DNA of 19,594 bases. It comes from Thermoleophilia bacterium UBA6103. Its GTDB lineage: Bacteria; Actinomycetota; Thermoleophilia; UBA2241. The position numbers and the translations under genes are program-made. Under the pieces are notes generated by a model. That model saw nothing but the letters and a program-made list of their open reading frames with translations. It did no database searches and was not told the DNA's origin. This document shows, piece by piece, positions 1 to 7,414 of this stretch; position 1 is the stretch's first letter, and each line of letters opens with the position of its first letter. Where the stretch lies: the NCBI GenBank assembly GCA_002423545.1, contig DIWP01000006.1, positions 1 through 19,594 of the forward strand. The letters are read 5' to 3'.

Positions 1-162
1 AAGTGGACCGGCACCCGGGTCGACCTCGTCTTCGGCTCGAACTCGCAGCTGCGAGCGTTGGCCGAGGTCTACGCATGCGACGACGCCGGGGAGAAGTTCA
101 TCGACGACTTCGTGGCGGCGTGGGCCAAGGTGATGGACCTGGACCGCTTCGACCTCGCCTGA
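1..162 (+). CDS. katG: Catalase-peroxidase KatG, C-terminal fragment (cut by window edge)
   Basis: Reading from base 1 gives 53 residues ending at TGA 160-162. The fragment contains VDLVFGSNSQLRALAEVYA and ends VMDLDRFDLA, which is the characteristic end of bacterial catalase-peroxidases. KatG is a cytoplasmic haem enzyme that breaks down hydrogen peroxide. Only the last part of the C-terminal peroxidase-like domain is visible, so the haem and active-site residues cannot be checked. A strong hairpin follows 26 bp after the stop, so the katG transcript probably ends here. The family assignment is from recognition of the conserved tail and is fairly secure; completeness of the gene is unknown. 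Confidence 0.9.
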   Translation, partial: KWTGTRVDLVFGSNSQLRALAEVYACDDAGEKFIDDFVAAWAKVMDLDRFDLA

Positions 163-188
163 TCGCGAAGCGAGCGAGGATACCTGAG

Positions 189-218
189 GGCCGGCGGCCG
201 CTTCGGCGGCCGCCGGCC
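189..218 (+). terminator. Strong hairpin after katG, UUCG tetraloop
   Basis: Bases 189-201 pair perfectly with 206-218 (13 bp, all G/C) around a TTCG loop closed by C-G, the extra-stable cUUCGg tetraloop. It lies 26 bp after the katG stop. There is no clear T-run afterwards, so it is a terminator candidate by position and stability, as is common in high-GC bacteria. Confidence 0.7.
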
Positions 219-263
219 ACATCGCGTGACCGCACGCTCACGACCGCGGAATCCGCGTATTTG

Positions 264-302
264 ACCATGAAAATCAGTTGCATAGCAGCGTATCTTCATG
301 GT
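264..302 (+). promoter_or_regulatory. AT-rich inverted repeat upstream of the ATPase gene
   Basis: ACCATGAA (264-271) and TTCATGGT (295-302) form a perfect 8-bp inverted repeat with a 23-bp spacer, in a stretch clearly richer in A+T than its surroundings. A TTGACC at 261-266 could be a -35 element, but no convincing -10 box is seen. The repeat ends 11 bp before the ATPase start, so it could be an operator or a leader hairpin. A further 13-nt palindrome, CGCGGAATCCGCG, lies at 245-257. Confidence 0.35.
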
Positions 303-313
303 AAGTATCCCTC

Positions 314-1468
314 ATGATCCCTCGTCCAGGCATCTTGACGGTCATGACAGCGGCGCTGGAGCGCAGCCCGGTGGTCGTGCTGTCCGGTCCGCGACAGTGC
401 GGCAAGACCACGCTGGCACGGAAGTTGCTCAGACCCGACTCGGTGAACTACTTCGATCTGGAGGACCCGGCAAGCCTCTCTCGGCTTGACGAGCCGATGA
501 CGGCCCTGCGGCCGCTCGAGGGCCTTGTCGTGATCGACGAAGTGCAGCGCCGACCGGACCTCTTCCCCATCCTTCGAGTCCTCGTCGACAGAACGCCCAA
601 CCCGGCGCGCTTCCTCATCCTCGGCAGCGCCTCCGGCGATCTGCTGCGGCAGACGTCGGAGAGCCTGGCCGGACGATCCGAGCGCCTCATCATCGGCGGC
701 TTCATGCTGGAGGAGGTCGGAGCGGGCGCAGTGGAGGATGTATGGCGCCGCGGCGGCTTCCCGCTCTCGTACCTGGCCGCCACCGAGGGGGACAGCGCCC
801 TCTGGCGGGATCAGTTCATCCTGGCGCTGCTGGAGCGAGACCTGCCTCAGTGGGGGGTGCGCGTGCCGGCAACGGCCCTGCGTCGCTTCTGGACGGTGGT
901 CGCCCACTACCACGGTCAGACCTGGAACGCCGCCGACGCCGCACGCACCCTCGGCGTGGGGCCGGCCGCGGTGCGCCACTACCTCGATCTGCTCACCGAC
1001 GCGTTCATGGTCCGGCAACTTCAGCCGTGGCACGCCAACCTTCGCAAGCGCCAGATCAAGGCGCCCAAGGTCTATGTGCGCGATAGCGGCCTGCTCCATA
1101 GCCTGCTCGGTATCGACACACTCAAGGCTCTGATGACCCACCCCAAGATCGGCGCTTCCTGGGAGGGGTTCGTGATCGAGCAGGTACTTGCGGTCGAGCC
1201 GCACGACGAAGCATTCTTCTGGGGTACCCACCAAGGCGCCGAGATCGATCTGATCTTGAGCCGCGGTGGTCGTCTGCTGGGCGTGGAATGCAAGCGGGCC
1301 GACGCCCCCAGGATGACCAAGTCCATCGGGATCGCGCTGGCCGATCTGGACCTTGACCGTGTCGCCGTCGTGTACCCCGGCGAGCAGCGCTATCCGCTGG
1401 CTGAGAAGGTCGAGGCCGTCCCGGTGCGTGCGCTGGCCGGCCGGCAGGGGCTGTTCGGCAGGAACTGA
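314..1468 (+). CDS. AAA-family ATPase with C-terminal DUF4143 domain
   Basis: The 384-residue protein has a Walker A motif GPRQCGKTT at residues 25-33 and a Walker B LVVIDEVQR at 71-79, typical of the AAA_14 ATPases. A helix-turn-helix-like stretch follows near 205-225 (AADAARTLGVGPAAVRHYLD). The DUF4143 part at about 200-375 contains GAEIDLIL (308-315) and VECKR (324-328), a D...ExK pattern of the PD-(D/E)XK nuclease-like fold often seen in this family. Length is normal for the family. The cellular role is unsettled; these genes are scattered across bacteria and archaea and behave like mobile single genes. The start at ATG 314 has no clear ribosome site. Its stop overlaps a truncated reductase gene, suggesting that the ATPase gene arrived by insertion. 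Confidence 0.85.
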   Translation: MIPRPGILTVMTAALERSPVVVLSGPRQCGKTTLARKLLRPDSVNYFDLEDPASLSRLDEPMTALRPLEGLVVIDEVQRRPDLFPILRVLVDRTPNPARFLILGSASGDLLRQTSESLAGRSERLIIGGFMLEEVGAGAVEDVWRRGGFPLSYLAATEGDSALWRDQFILALLERDLPQWGVRVPATALRRFWTVVAHYHGQTWNAADAARTLGVGPAAVRHYLDLLTDAFMVRQLQPWHANLRKRQIKAPKVYVRDSGLLHSLLGIDTLKALMTHPKIGASWEGFVIEQVLAVEPHDEAFFWGTHQGAEIDLILSRGGRLLGVECKRADAPRMTKSIGIALADLDLDRVAVVYPGEQRYPLAEKVEAVPVRALAGRQGLFGRN

Positions 1469-2085
1469 AGCGCAGCGGCGTACGACGCTTCGTCTTCATC
1501 TCCGTGCTCGACGGCCAGACCTTGCGTCACAGCAGCCCGCTCGTCGACGCGCGCGAGCGCGTCGACGACCGGCTCCGCTCCTCGCCGATGGAGACCGTGG
1601 TCATCAGGCCGACCGGGTTCTTCAACGACATGGGCGCCTACCTGAGCATGGCGCGCAGAGGCTGTGTCTGGCTCATCGGCGACGGCGCCACCCACATCAA
1701 CCCTATCCACGGCGCCGATCTTGCCGAAGGGGTGGCCGACCGGGCTGCCGAGACCTCCCCCGAGGGCGACTACGACGTGGGTGGACCGCAGACGTTCACG
1801 CAACAGCAGATCGCCGAGCTCGCCTTCGTGGCGCTGGGTGACCCGGTACGCGTGCGCCACCTGCCTGCCGGCCTTCTCGATCTCGCCGCGGGTCTCGCGC
1901 GACCTTTCAACGGCAACGCCGCGGCCCTGCTGCGCATGTTCGCCAACCTCGGTCGCCGCGACGCCGTCGGTACACGGACCGGGCGCGCGATACGGCTCCG
2001 CCACCAGCCGCACCGATCGATCTCTTTCAGCCGGCTGCCATCACGGTGCCTGCGAACCTCGGCGGTGGGTCATGTCGCCTCATGA
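1465..2085 (+). pseudogene. NmrA-like NAD(P)-binding reductase/epimerase, 5'-truncated remnant
   Basis: From about 1465 the frame reads LKRSGVRRFVFISVLDG, the mid-part of an atypical short-chain dehydrogenase (NmrA/SDR5-like) fold, followed by VIRPTGFFNDMG, INPIHGADLAEGVAD, and DYDVGGPQTFTQQQIAELA, all usual for the second half of these proteins. The N-terminal Rossmann part with the GxxGxxG nucleotide loop, roughly 100 residues, is missing; its place is taken by the ATPase gene, whose stop overlaps the remnant. A GTG at 1504 could still start a 193-residue product. The C-terminal end after about residue 160 looks out of frame: a neighbouring frame has GARYGS, similar to the RYGS expected there. 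Most likely a dead gene. Confidence 0.7.
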
Positions 2086-2106
2086 TCGCCGGCGCGAGCC
2101 CCGAAG

Positions 2107-2124
2107 CTCCGCCGACAGGCGGAG
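2107..2124 (-). terminator. Small hairpin at the end of the MFS transcription unit
   Basis: CTCCGCC (2107-2113) pairs with GGCGGAG (2118-2124) around a 4-nt loop. Read on the minus strand it lies just after a stop at 2131-2133. No T-run follows, so support is moderate to low. Confidence 0.35.
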
Positions 2125-2130
2125 GGTCGA

Positions 2131-2253
2131 TCATTGCCACTTGCGGTCCAGGATCCAGACTGCCCCCAGCACCGCCAACCACGCCTTGCAGTTGCCCGCG
2201 ACGTAGCCCCGAGTCCGCCACTTGCTGAAGTCCTTCGAGAGGTTCTGACGCAC
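2131..2253 (-). CDS. Possible small protein or gene remnant after the MFS gene
   Basis: In the same minus-strand frame as the MFS gene, the 65 codons after its TAG stop stay open down to TGA 2131-2133. The last 40, from a GTG at 2253, read like true protein: NLSKDFSKWRTRGYVAGNCK and then a hydrophobic AWLAVLGAVWILDRKWQ. No ribosome site is visible before the GTG. I do not recognise it. It could be a small membrane protein, or the end of an older gene whose start has been lost. A terminator-like hairpin follows at 2107-2124, consistent with the end of a transcribed unit. Confidence 0.25.
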   Translation of the reverse strand: MRQNLSKDFSKWRTRGYVAGNCKAWLAVLGAVWILDRKWQ

Positions 2254-2328
2254 GCCGGGCAGTGCGTCCGCCGGTTCGCCGAGACCCCCTGGACACCCGA
2301 TGGGAAGCCGCGCAAGTCGGGCGGGATG

Positions 2329-3522
2329 CTACGGGTGCCGGAGGCTCTCGGGGTCCTTGAGCCGCGCCATGACCGCGGCGCCCGCCACCAGGAGGGCGGC
2401 GGCCAGCAGGAGCGAGATGGTGAAAGAGCCGTCCGCCGTCTGCAGCGCCGACATCACGTAGACGAAGACGACCGACGCCTGGCCGCACAGCTGCACCAGG
2501 CCGTTGGACGTTCCCTCGGGGGCCGGGAACGTCTCCTCGGCCGCGTACTGCATGCCGACCGGCAGGATGCTGACGATGAAGAACCCCAGCACGAAGGCCG
2601 AGGCATATAGGAGCCATGTCGACGAAGCGAACGTGACACCCAGCAGGCCGGGCACGGCGAAGAGCAGCGCGGCCACCAGGAAACGGACCCGCCTGCCCTG
2701 CCGGTCCGAGAGAGCGGAGATGACCACCGCGCCCACCACGCCGGCGACGAGCATGATGGCACCGACGGTGCCGGCGTCGCCGGAGCTGAAGCCTCTGGGA
2801 CTCACGATCTCCTCGACCCAGGTGGTCACGCCGTTGAAGATGCCCATCACCACGAACGCCACGGCGAGCACCACCAGCAACGGCTTCACCCGCACCGCAC
2901 TCTTGAGCCCGTCGAACATCAGGACGCGCTCGGCCAGCTCCGGAGGGCACGGCGGCGTGGCGGGGCGTTCGCGGGCCAGCACCAGGAAGGCGGCGGCGGC
3001 GACCGTCGCCGCGCCGCCGTACACGAGCTGGACGGAGCCGATGGACAACGTCTCGGTCAGCAGCGGCGAGAGCGCCATGCCGGCGGCGATGCCCAGCATG
3101 CTGGCCAGCGTCACCAGACCGACGGCCGTCGCCCGCTGGTGCGGCACGAACCAGTTGGCCGGCACCTTCGTCCAGGCGTTCAGCAGGAACGGCTGAGCGA
3201 TCGCGATGGCGACGGTGCAGAGGAGGGCCACCGTGTAGTCGTCGCCGGCCAGGCCACGGGCGACACCGCCGGCGGCCATGAGGACGGAACCCAGCCCGAC
3301 CGCCACCCGGAACCCCTTGGTGTCGATCAGCCAGGCGGCCGGCAGCGAGAACGGGATGAAGGCGATCATGAACGACATCGCCAGGATGCCGATCGCCAGC
3401 TCCGAGACGCCGTAGTAGTCGGTCGCAGCGCTGGTGATGGGCGCGTAGCCGATCCACAGGATCTGGATCGTGAAGTTGACGAGCATGAAGACCGCGAGCA
3501 CGACCCAGCGGTATCCGTACAC
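2329..3522 (-). CDS. Major facilitator superfamily permease (FLVCR-like)
   Basis: The predicted product from GTG 3522 has 397 residues and about 12 hydrophobic helices, the usual size for MFS carriers. The first helix (YRWVVLAVFMLVNFTIQILW) is followed by GYAPITS, and loop 2-3 has AAWLIDTKGFR, the DxxGxR motif A; a second copy in the middle reads ISALSDRQGRRVR. The overall pattern resembles the FLVCR-type branch, but the substrate cannot be told from the sequence. I chose GTG 3522 because GGAG (3529-3532) lies 6 nt upstream and it puts helix 1 at the N-terminus; an upstream TTG at 3603 would add 27 polar residues. It lies downstream of the DUF1254 lipoprotein on the same strand, separated by 181 bp that include a hairpin, so the two may be transcribed separately. 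Confidence 0.85.
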   Translation of the reverse strand: MYGYRWVVLAVFMLVNFTIQILWIGYAPITSAATDYYGVSELAIGILAMSFMIAFIPFSLPAAWLIDTKGFRVAVGLGSVLMAAGGVARGLAGDDYTVALLCTVAIAIAQPFLLNAWTKVPANWFVPHQRATAVGLVTLASMLGIAAGMALSPLLTETLSIGSVQLVYGGAATVAAAAFLVLARERPATPPCPPELAERVLMFDGLKSAVRVKPLLVVLAVAFVVMGIFNGVTTWVEEIVSPRGFSSGDAGTVGAIMLVAGVVGAVVISALSDRQGRRVRFLVAALLFAVPGLLGVTFASSTWLLYASAFVLGFFIVSILPVGMQYAAEETFPAPEGTSNGLVQLCGQASVVFVYVMSALQTADGSFTISLLLAAALLVAGAAVMARLKDPESLRHP

Positions 3523-3663
3523 ACGGCACTCCGCGCTCGTCTGCTGCTCCGCGATGCGCTCCGCCCCTCTGCTCGTGGCCCCCGGAAGCCCCGGCGGCGG
3601 CAATCGTACTACGTGGCCGCCGTCCGAGCTCTGACCGGGGGCCGTACCGCGCCGCGGACTCTC

Positions 3664-3690
3664 GGCTCCGCGAGTGTCGCCCGCGGAGCC
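3664..3690 (-). terminator. Hairpin after the DUF1254 lipoprotein gene
   Basis: GGCTCCGCG (3664-3672) pairs perfectly with CGCGGAGCC (3682-3690), 9 bp with a 9-nt loop, 13 bp beyond the minus-strand stop at 3704. No T-run follows. Position and pairing fit a terminator or attenuator between this gene and the MFS gene. Confidence 0.5.
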
Positions 3691-3703
3691 GCCGGCGGGT
3701 CTG

Positions 3704-5245
3704 TCAGTCGACCCGCTTCACCGGCGGGACCTTCCAGGACCCGTCGATGATCGACGGCGGCTTCTCCCTGGGCCAGTACATGCGCAGCACGAGGATGAAG
3801 TGGTCTTTGGGAGCCGGCAGCCAGTTGGACACCTTGTCCTTCTCCGGCTCCTCGTGCTGGAAGTACAGGTCGACCGATCCATCGGAGTTCTTCTTGAGCG
3901 CGTCGCGCTGGCTGAGCGTGTAGCGGTCGAGCGGATTCGCGTAGAAGAAGTGCTGGGCGTTGTACATGGTCACCGACCAGAAGCCGTTGACCGGCGGCAG
4001 CTGGTCCTTCGGGAAGGTCATCACGTACTTGTGGGCGCCGTTCAGCGGCTTCTCGTCGACATCCTTCTCCGTGAGGGGATAGACCCCGTCCTGCGGCAGG
4101 TTGGCGCCGAGGCCGACGTACGTGATGAGAGCGCGCTGGATGTAGTCGGTGCCGTAGGCGCCCGTCTTGAGCGGGTAGCCCCAGGAGCTCTCGAGCTTGA
4201 TGTCTCCTGACTCGATGCCGCCGCCGGTCTGCCAGGCCACGATCTTCTGCTGCGCCGGCTGCGGCACTGACGAGAGGCCCTTGGCAACGTCCGGCTTCAG
4301 CGCCGACCAGTCGAAGCTCTGCCCCGGCACGATACCGATGCCGGCCAGCTTCGCCAGTATCGCCGTGTCCTCTTTCGCCGGCGGGTTCGTCTTCATGAGC
4401 TCAGCGAGCTCAGTGAAGAAGGCCTTCGCGCTGAGCGCGTTGACCTGGTCCCGCACCGGCGTCTTCATGTCGACGTTCGGGTCGACCTTCCCCGCGGGAG
4501 GAGTGTACGAAGTGCCGTAGGCACTGAGCGGGACGGCCGAGAACTGGTCCTGCAGCTTGTGCACGGCGGCAGAATCCTGCGGCGTGCCGGTGCAGTAGAT
4601 GCGTCCGATCATCCAGACGATGGACGTCGGGGACTTGTACTCCGTCACCCCCTCGGGCAGCGTGCCCTTCCAGCCGGGACCGGTGATGCCGTACTTCTGT
4701 GCCCCCGTGCCGGTGGTACGCGATCCCGGAGCGGCGAAGACCGTGGTCCAGCCGTCCAGCATCGGCATCATGAAGTAGCGGTCGTCCATGTCGGGCTGCG
4801 TGACGATCCACGGCTCCTTCTCCACGTCGAGCCAGAGGATCGTGTAGTACGTGTCGGCGTTCGGCGAGGTGACGGCCTTGAAGTCCGGCGACGGATACTC
4901 GCGCACCAGCGCGAACTGGCCCATCGGGGCGTCGTTCATGCCGCCGACGGGGCCGGGCTTGGCAACGTTGGTCATCACGCGCTGCGTGTACCCCATGGTG
5001 ACCAACGGATAGCCGTAGACGTACGCATCGATGCCGAGGTCGCGGGCGTCGGCCTCCGAGAGCGCGGCACCGCTTGCGGCTGCCGACGGCGAGGCGCTCT
5101 GTTCCGTTCCCGACGAGCTTCCGCAGGCCGCCAGCACGGGACTCAGGCCCACGCCGGCGCCGACCACCAGCGCCCCCTTCAGCACCTCGCGTCGCGTGAA
5201 GCCTCGGCCGATGACTCCGGCCACATCCGGCCGCTCCTCCTGCAT
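3704..5245 (-). CDS. Tat-exported lipoprotein with DUF1254 and DUF1214 domains
   Basis: From ATG 5245 the product has 513 residues. The N-terminus carries a twin-arginine signal, FTRREVLKG (16-24), a hydrophobic run, and a lipobox ending in Cys41 (SPVLAAC), so it should be folded in the cytoplasm, exported by Tat and lipid-anchored outside. A Ser/Ala-rich linker follows. The DUF1254 part (about 65-200) has DAYVYGYPLV and ADTYYTILWLDVEKEPWIV; the DUF1214 part (about 385-495) has VNGFWSVTMYN and LYFQHEEP. Proteins with this pair are common and widely conserved but have no settled biochemical function. The chosen start has GGGGG about 8 nt upstream; a start at 5314 would add 23 residues that do not look like a signal peptide. 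Confidence 0.9.
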   Translation of the reverse strand: MQEERPDVAGVIGRGFTRREVLKGALVVGAGVGLSPVLAACGSSSGTEQSASPSAAASGAALSEADARDLGIDAYVYGYPLVTMGYTQRVMTNVAKPGPVGGMNDAPMGQFALVREYPSPDFKAVTSPNADTYYTILWLDVEKEPWIVTQPDMDDRYFMMPMLDGWTTVFAAPGSRTTGTGAQKYGITGPGWKGTLPEGVTEYKSPTSIVWMIGRIYCTGTPQDSAAVHKLQDQFSAVPLSAYGTSYTPPAGKVDPNVDMKTPVRDQVNALSAKAFFTELAELMKTNPPAKEDTAILAKLAGIGIVPGQSFDWSALKPDVAKGLSSVPQPAQQKIVAWQTGGGIESGDIKLESSWGYPLKTGAYGTDYIQRALITYVGLGANLPQDGVYPLTEKDVDEKPLNGAHKYVMTFPKDQLPPVNGFWSVTMYNAQHFFYANPLDRYTLSQRDALKKNSDGSVDLYFQHEEPEKDKVSNWLPAPKDHFILVLRMYWPREKPPSIIDGSWKVPPVKRVD

Positions 5246-5470
5246 GACAAGACCCCCGTACTCTGTCTTACGTCGACCGTGCGCCCGCGGTGCCGGCGAT
5301 CGGGCTCGGCTCATGCGCCGGCAGGCCGCCCTCTCGCTTCTCCAATCATACGGGGGCGGAGGTGGGCTGAGAAAGGGGAGACCACGCGAGCGCTACGGGC
5401 GTACCCTGACAGGTGCCGCGGTCCCCGCACCCTTCCATCACGTCGACATACCGGAACAGCTACGGCTACC

Positions 5471-5492
5471 CAACGAGGCATCGTCCTCGTTG
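5471..5492 (+). other. Hairpin in the leader of the DUF3089 gene
   Basis: CAACGAGG (5471-5478) pairs with CCTCGTTG (5485-5492), 8 bp with a 6-nt loop, 45 bp before the DUF3089 start. It lies in the 292-bp divergent intergenic region 5246-5537, where I see no further gene and no clear consensus promoter. It could be a leader hairpin or a terminator for an incoming transcript. Confidence 0.35.
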
Positions 5493-5537
5493 TTCCTCAA
5501 GATACCGGTCCTGCCGACCGATGAGGATGGAGAGGCT

Positions 5538-6473
5538 ATGACTCCCACCACCGACAGCTCTTCCCAGCGTCCCGATTACTCACGACTTGACAGCTGGGCC
5601 AGCAGACCGACCGCTCCAACGCAGTCTGTCGATGCCTTCTATGTGTTCCCGACCATATATTCCGAGGATGACCCTCTGAACATGGACATCATGCATCGTC
5701 GGGACCTTCAGCAGAAAGCCCAGGGTCTGATGGTCGCGCAGGCCGGAGTGTACTCAGCATCAGCAGACCTGTTTGCGCCCTACTATCGCCAGACAAGTTT
5801 CGTCGCCCTCGATGCCGATGAGAACATGTATGAGAATGAGTATTTCCGCATCGGCGCCGATGATGTTGCTGCTGCATTCGACTACTACCTCACATACCTG
5901 AATCAAGGTCGCCCATTCATTCTCGCGAGCCACAGTCAGGGTTCGCTTGTGATGATCGACTTGATCCGCAGGAGACTCGACGACCCTGGACTCCTGAGCA
6001 GACTGGTCGCAGCCTACCTGATCGGGTACTCGGTCTTGTCTGACGATCTGAAGGAATACCCGTGGATGAAGTTCGCGACTGGGGCCAGTGATACTGGCGT
6101 CATCATTTCGTACAACACCCAGGCTGCTGGGGCCACCGGCTCGCCGGTCCTGGTGGATGGTGCGCTCTGCATCAATCCGCTGAACTGGAAGACGGACGGC
6201 ACGCCGGCCGACAAGCGACTGAACAGAGGCGCGGTCTTCTTCGATGACTTCAGCGGCACGCTGATCAGGGAAGTCCCGCACTATGCAGGCGCCGGGATCA
6301 ACACGGAGACCGGTGCGCTGGAGACTACGCCGCCGGACCCCGATCAGCTCGACCTGGGGCATTTTCCTGCAGGCGTCTACCACAAGTTCGACTACGCCTT
6401 CTGGTACCGCAATCTGCAGGCGAATGTGGCCACTCGCGTGGACAGCTATCTGTCAGGTGTGAAGAGCGAGTAG
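5538..6473 (+). CDS. DUF3089 alpha/beta-hydrolase-like protein
   Basis: The 311-residue product has the DUF3089 pattern: VDAFYVFPTIY near residues 31-41, FAPYYRQTSF at 79-88, and the nucleophile elbow SHSQG (131-135) with Ser133. GVYHKFDYAFWY (279-290) is the usual end and supplies a candidate catalytic His282. The family is lipase/esterase-like, with unknown natural substrates. No signal peptide is seen, so it is probably cytoplasmic. The start ATG 5538 is preceded by a purine-rich stretch (GGATGGAGAGG, 5525-5535); the frame is open further upstream but does not look like protein there. Its base use is visibly less GC-rich than its neighbours (for example CATATATTCC near 5654), a sign of recent acquisition or different expression. 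Confidence 0.85.
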   Translation: MTPTTDSSSQRPDYSRLDSWASRPTAPTQSVDAFYVFPTIYSEDDPLNMDIMHRRDLQQKAQGLMVAQAGVYSASADLFAPYYRQTSFVALDADENMYENEYFRIGADDVAAAFDYYLTYLNQGRPFILASHSQGSLVMIDLIRRRLDDPGLLSRLVAAYLIGYSVLSDDLKEYPWMKFATGASDTGVIISYNTQAAGATGSPVLVDGALCINPLNWKTDGTPADKRLNRGAVFFDDFSGTLIREVPHYAGAGINTETGALETTPPDPDQLDLGHFPAGVYHKFDYAFWYRNLQANVATRVDSYLSGVKSE

Positions 6474-6668
6474 TGACTTGACAGATCCCTTGTAGCGTCT
6501 GGACGGCCGAGCTCCCGTCTGCGTCGCGCCGATCGCCTCGACCAACCGCTGCAAGCCTGACTCCAGATCGCCTCGGTGTCGTTGGCCGGCCCACCTTCTC
6601 TCGGTGCTTGCGCTGAGTTCCAAGCGGGAATACGAATAGGAAGAGTCGGCAATTCCGAGGAGCACCCC

Positions 6669-6941
6669 ATGTGGAATGCAGACATGTGGCACGACTGGGG
6701 CTGGGGCATGTGGTTCATGCCGTTCATCTGGGTCGTCATCGTGGCCGCAGTCGTGGTGGGCGCGATCTTCCTGGTGCGGGCCCTGAACCGCGACCGGCCC
6801 GCCGCCATCACGCAGCCGGCGAGGACGCAACACGGAACGACGGCCCCCGACGACCCCGGCGAGATCGTCAAGCGGCGCTACGCGGCCGGCGAGATCGACC
6901 GTGAGGAGTACCTGCGCAAGCTCGACGACCTGGGGCCCTGA
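6669..6941 (+). CDS. Small SHOCT-domain membrane protein
   Basis: The 90-residue product starts at ATG 6669, preceded by GAGGAG at 6657-6662. The N-terminal 21 residues hold six tryptophans (MWNADMWHDWGWGMW then FMPFIW), leading into one hydrophobic helix at about 17-39. After a polar linker, residues 62-88 form a SHOCT motif (EIVKRRYAAGEIDREEYLRK), a short helical oligomerisation module found at the C-termini of many small bacterial membrane proteins. The function is unknown; the SHOCT end would face the cytoplasm given the Arg residues after the helix. It stands alone, 195 bp after the DUF3089 gene. Confidence 0.85.
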   Translation: MWNADMWHDWGWGMWFMPFIWVVIVAAVVVGAIFLVRALNRDRPAAITQPARTQHGTTAPDDPGEIVKRRYAAGEIDREEYLRKLDDLGP

Positions 6942-7037
6942 GCGCGACGACCAGGCGATGCTGGACCCGGGCGGCTGTGGCCGGCTTCATCTGCGGACCC
7001 GAAGAATCTGAGCCGTGCCGGCGGTCGGCCACAGCCC

Positions 7038-7070
7038 AAGCGTTGACAGCGCTGTCAGCACATAACGCTT
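7038..7070 (+). promoter_or_regulatory. Nested dyad operator upstream of the first four-copy-family gene
   Basis: A perfect 14-bp palindrome, TGACAGCGCTGTCA (7044-7057), sits inside an outer inverted repeat, AAGCGTT (7038-7044) and AACGCTT (7064-7070). The palindrome overlaps TTGACA (7043-7048), a consensus -35 hexamer; a matching -10 is not obvious. It lies 46 bp before the 7117 gene. Such symmetry is typical of a dimeric repressor site that would block the promoter. Confidence 0.55.
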
Positions 7071-7116
7071 CCGACGCTCGGCCTCAGCCGGTAGTCTCGA
7101 CCGCAAGGAGGCTGCG

Positions 7117-7407
7117 ATGGACGAACAGCAGCAGGTCGAGATCGACGGCTTTGAGATCGACGGTAGTCGGCTCTGCTTCGAGCACGGCGTGATCCTCATC
7201 GACACCGACATCTCGCAGCGGTCCCGCTGGCAGGCCGTCTTTCTCCATCCCAGATCGGGCGACGCTCCATCTACCCCCGTCGTCGCCCCCGTGATTGCGC
7301 ACACCGTCGCCGGCAAGCGGCTCAAGGGCCGCATCTGGCGCGGTGACCCCGCACGCGGCGCCGGCAGCCTGGTCCTGCACGGCCTGGGGTCCCTCGAGCG
7401 CGAGTAG
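7117..7407 (+). CDS. Unrecognised ~95-residue domain, family member 1 (free-standing)
   Basis: A 96-residue soluble protein with a strong ribosome site AAGGAGG (7105-7111) 5 nt before ATG. I do not recognise its family. It shares a pattern with three neighbouring genes: an IDG near the start (residues 14-16), a hydrophobic strand (VILID, 25-29), a Trp at 38 opening a strand (WQAVF), Gly71-Arg72 (LKGRIW) and a closing LHGLGSL (87-93). Alternating hydrophobic residues suggest an all-beta fold. No signal peptide, helix or catalytic motif is seen. It runs tail to tail with member 2, with 7 bp between stops. A dyad operator lies upstream, so it may be individually regulated. Confidence 0.75.
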   Translation: MDEQQQVEIDGFEIDGSRLCFEHGVILIDTDISQRSRWQAVFLHPRSGDAPSTPVVAPVIAHTVAGKRLKGRIWRGDPARGAGSLVLHGLGSLERE

Positions 7408-7414
7408 GCGCCTG

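Noticed and set aside
296..1234. Long minus-strand open frame
   Set aside because: It lies opposite the clear ATPase gene, has no motif and is rich in Arg, Gly and His as expected for the opposite strand of a GC-rich gene.
2027..3529. 500-codon minus-strand frame overlapping the MFS gene
   Set aside because: It is a frame-shifted reading of the MFS gene; the composition is Arg/Gly-rich with no hydrophobic helices.
5031..5537. Upstream extension of the DUF3089 frame
   Set aside because: It runs opposite the start of the DUF1254 gene, looks unlike protein, and a good start exists at 5538.
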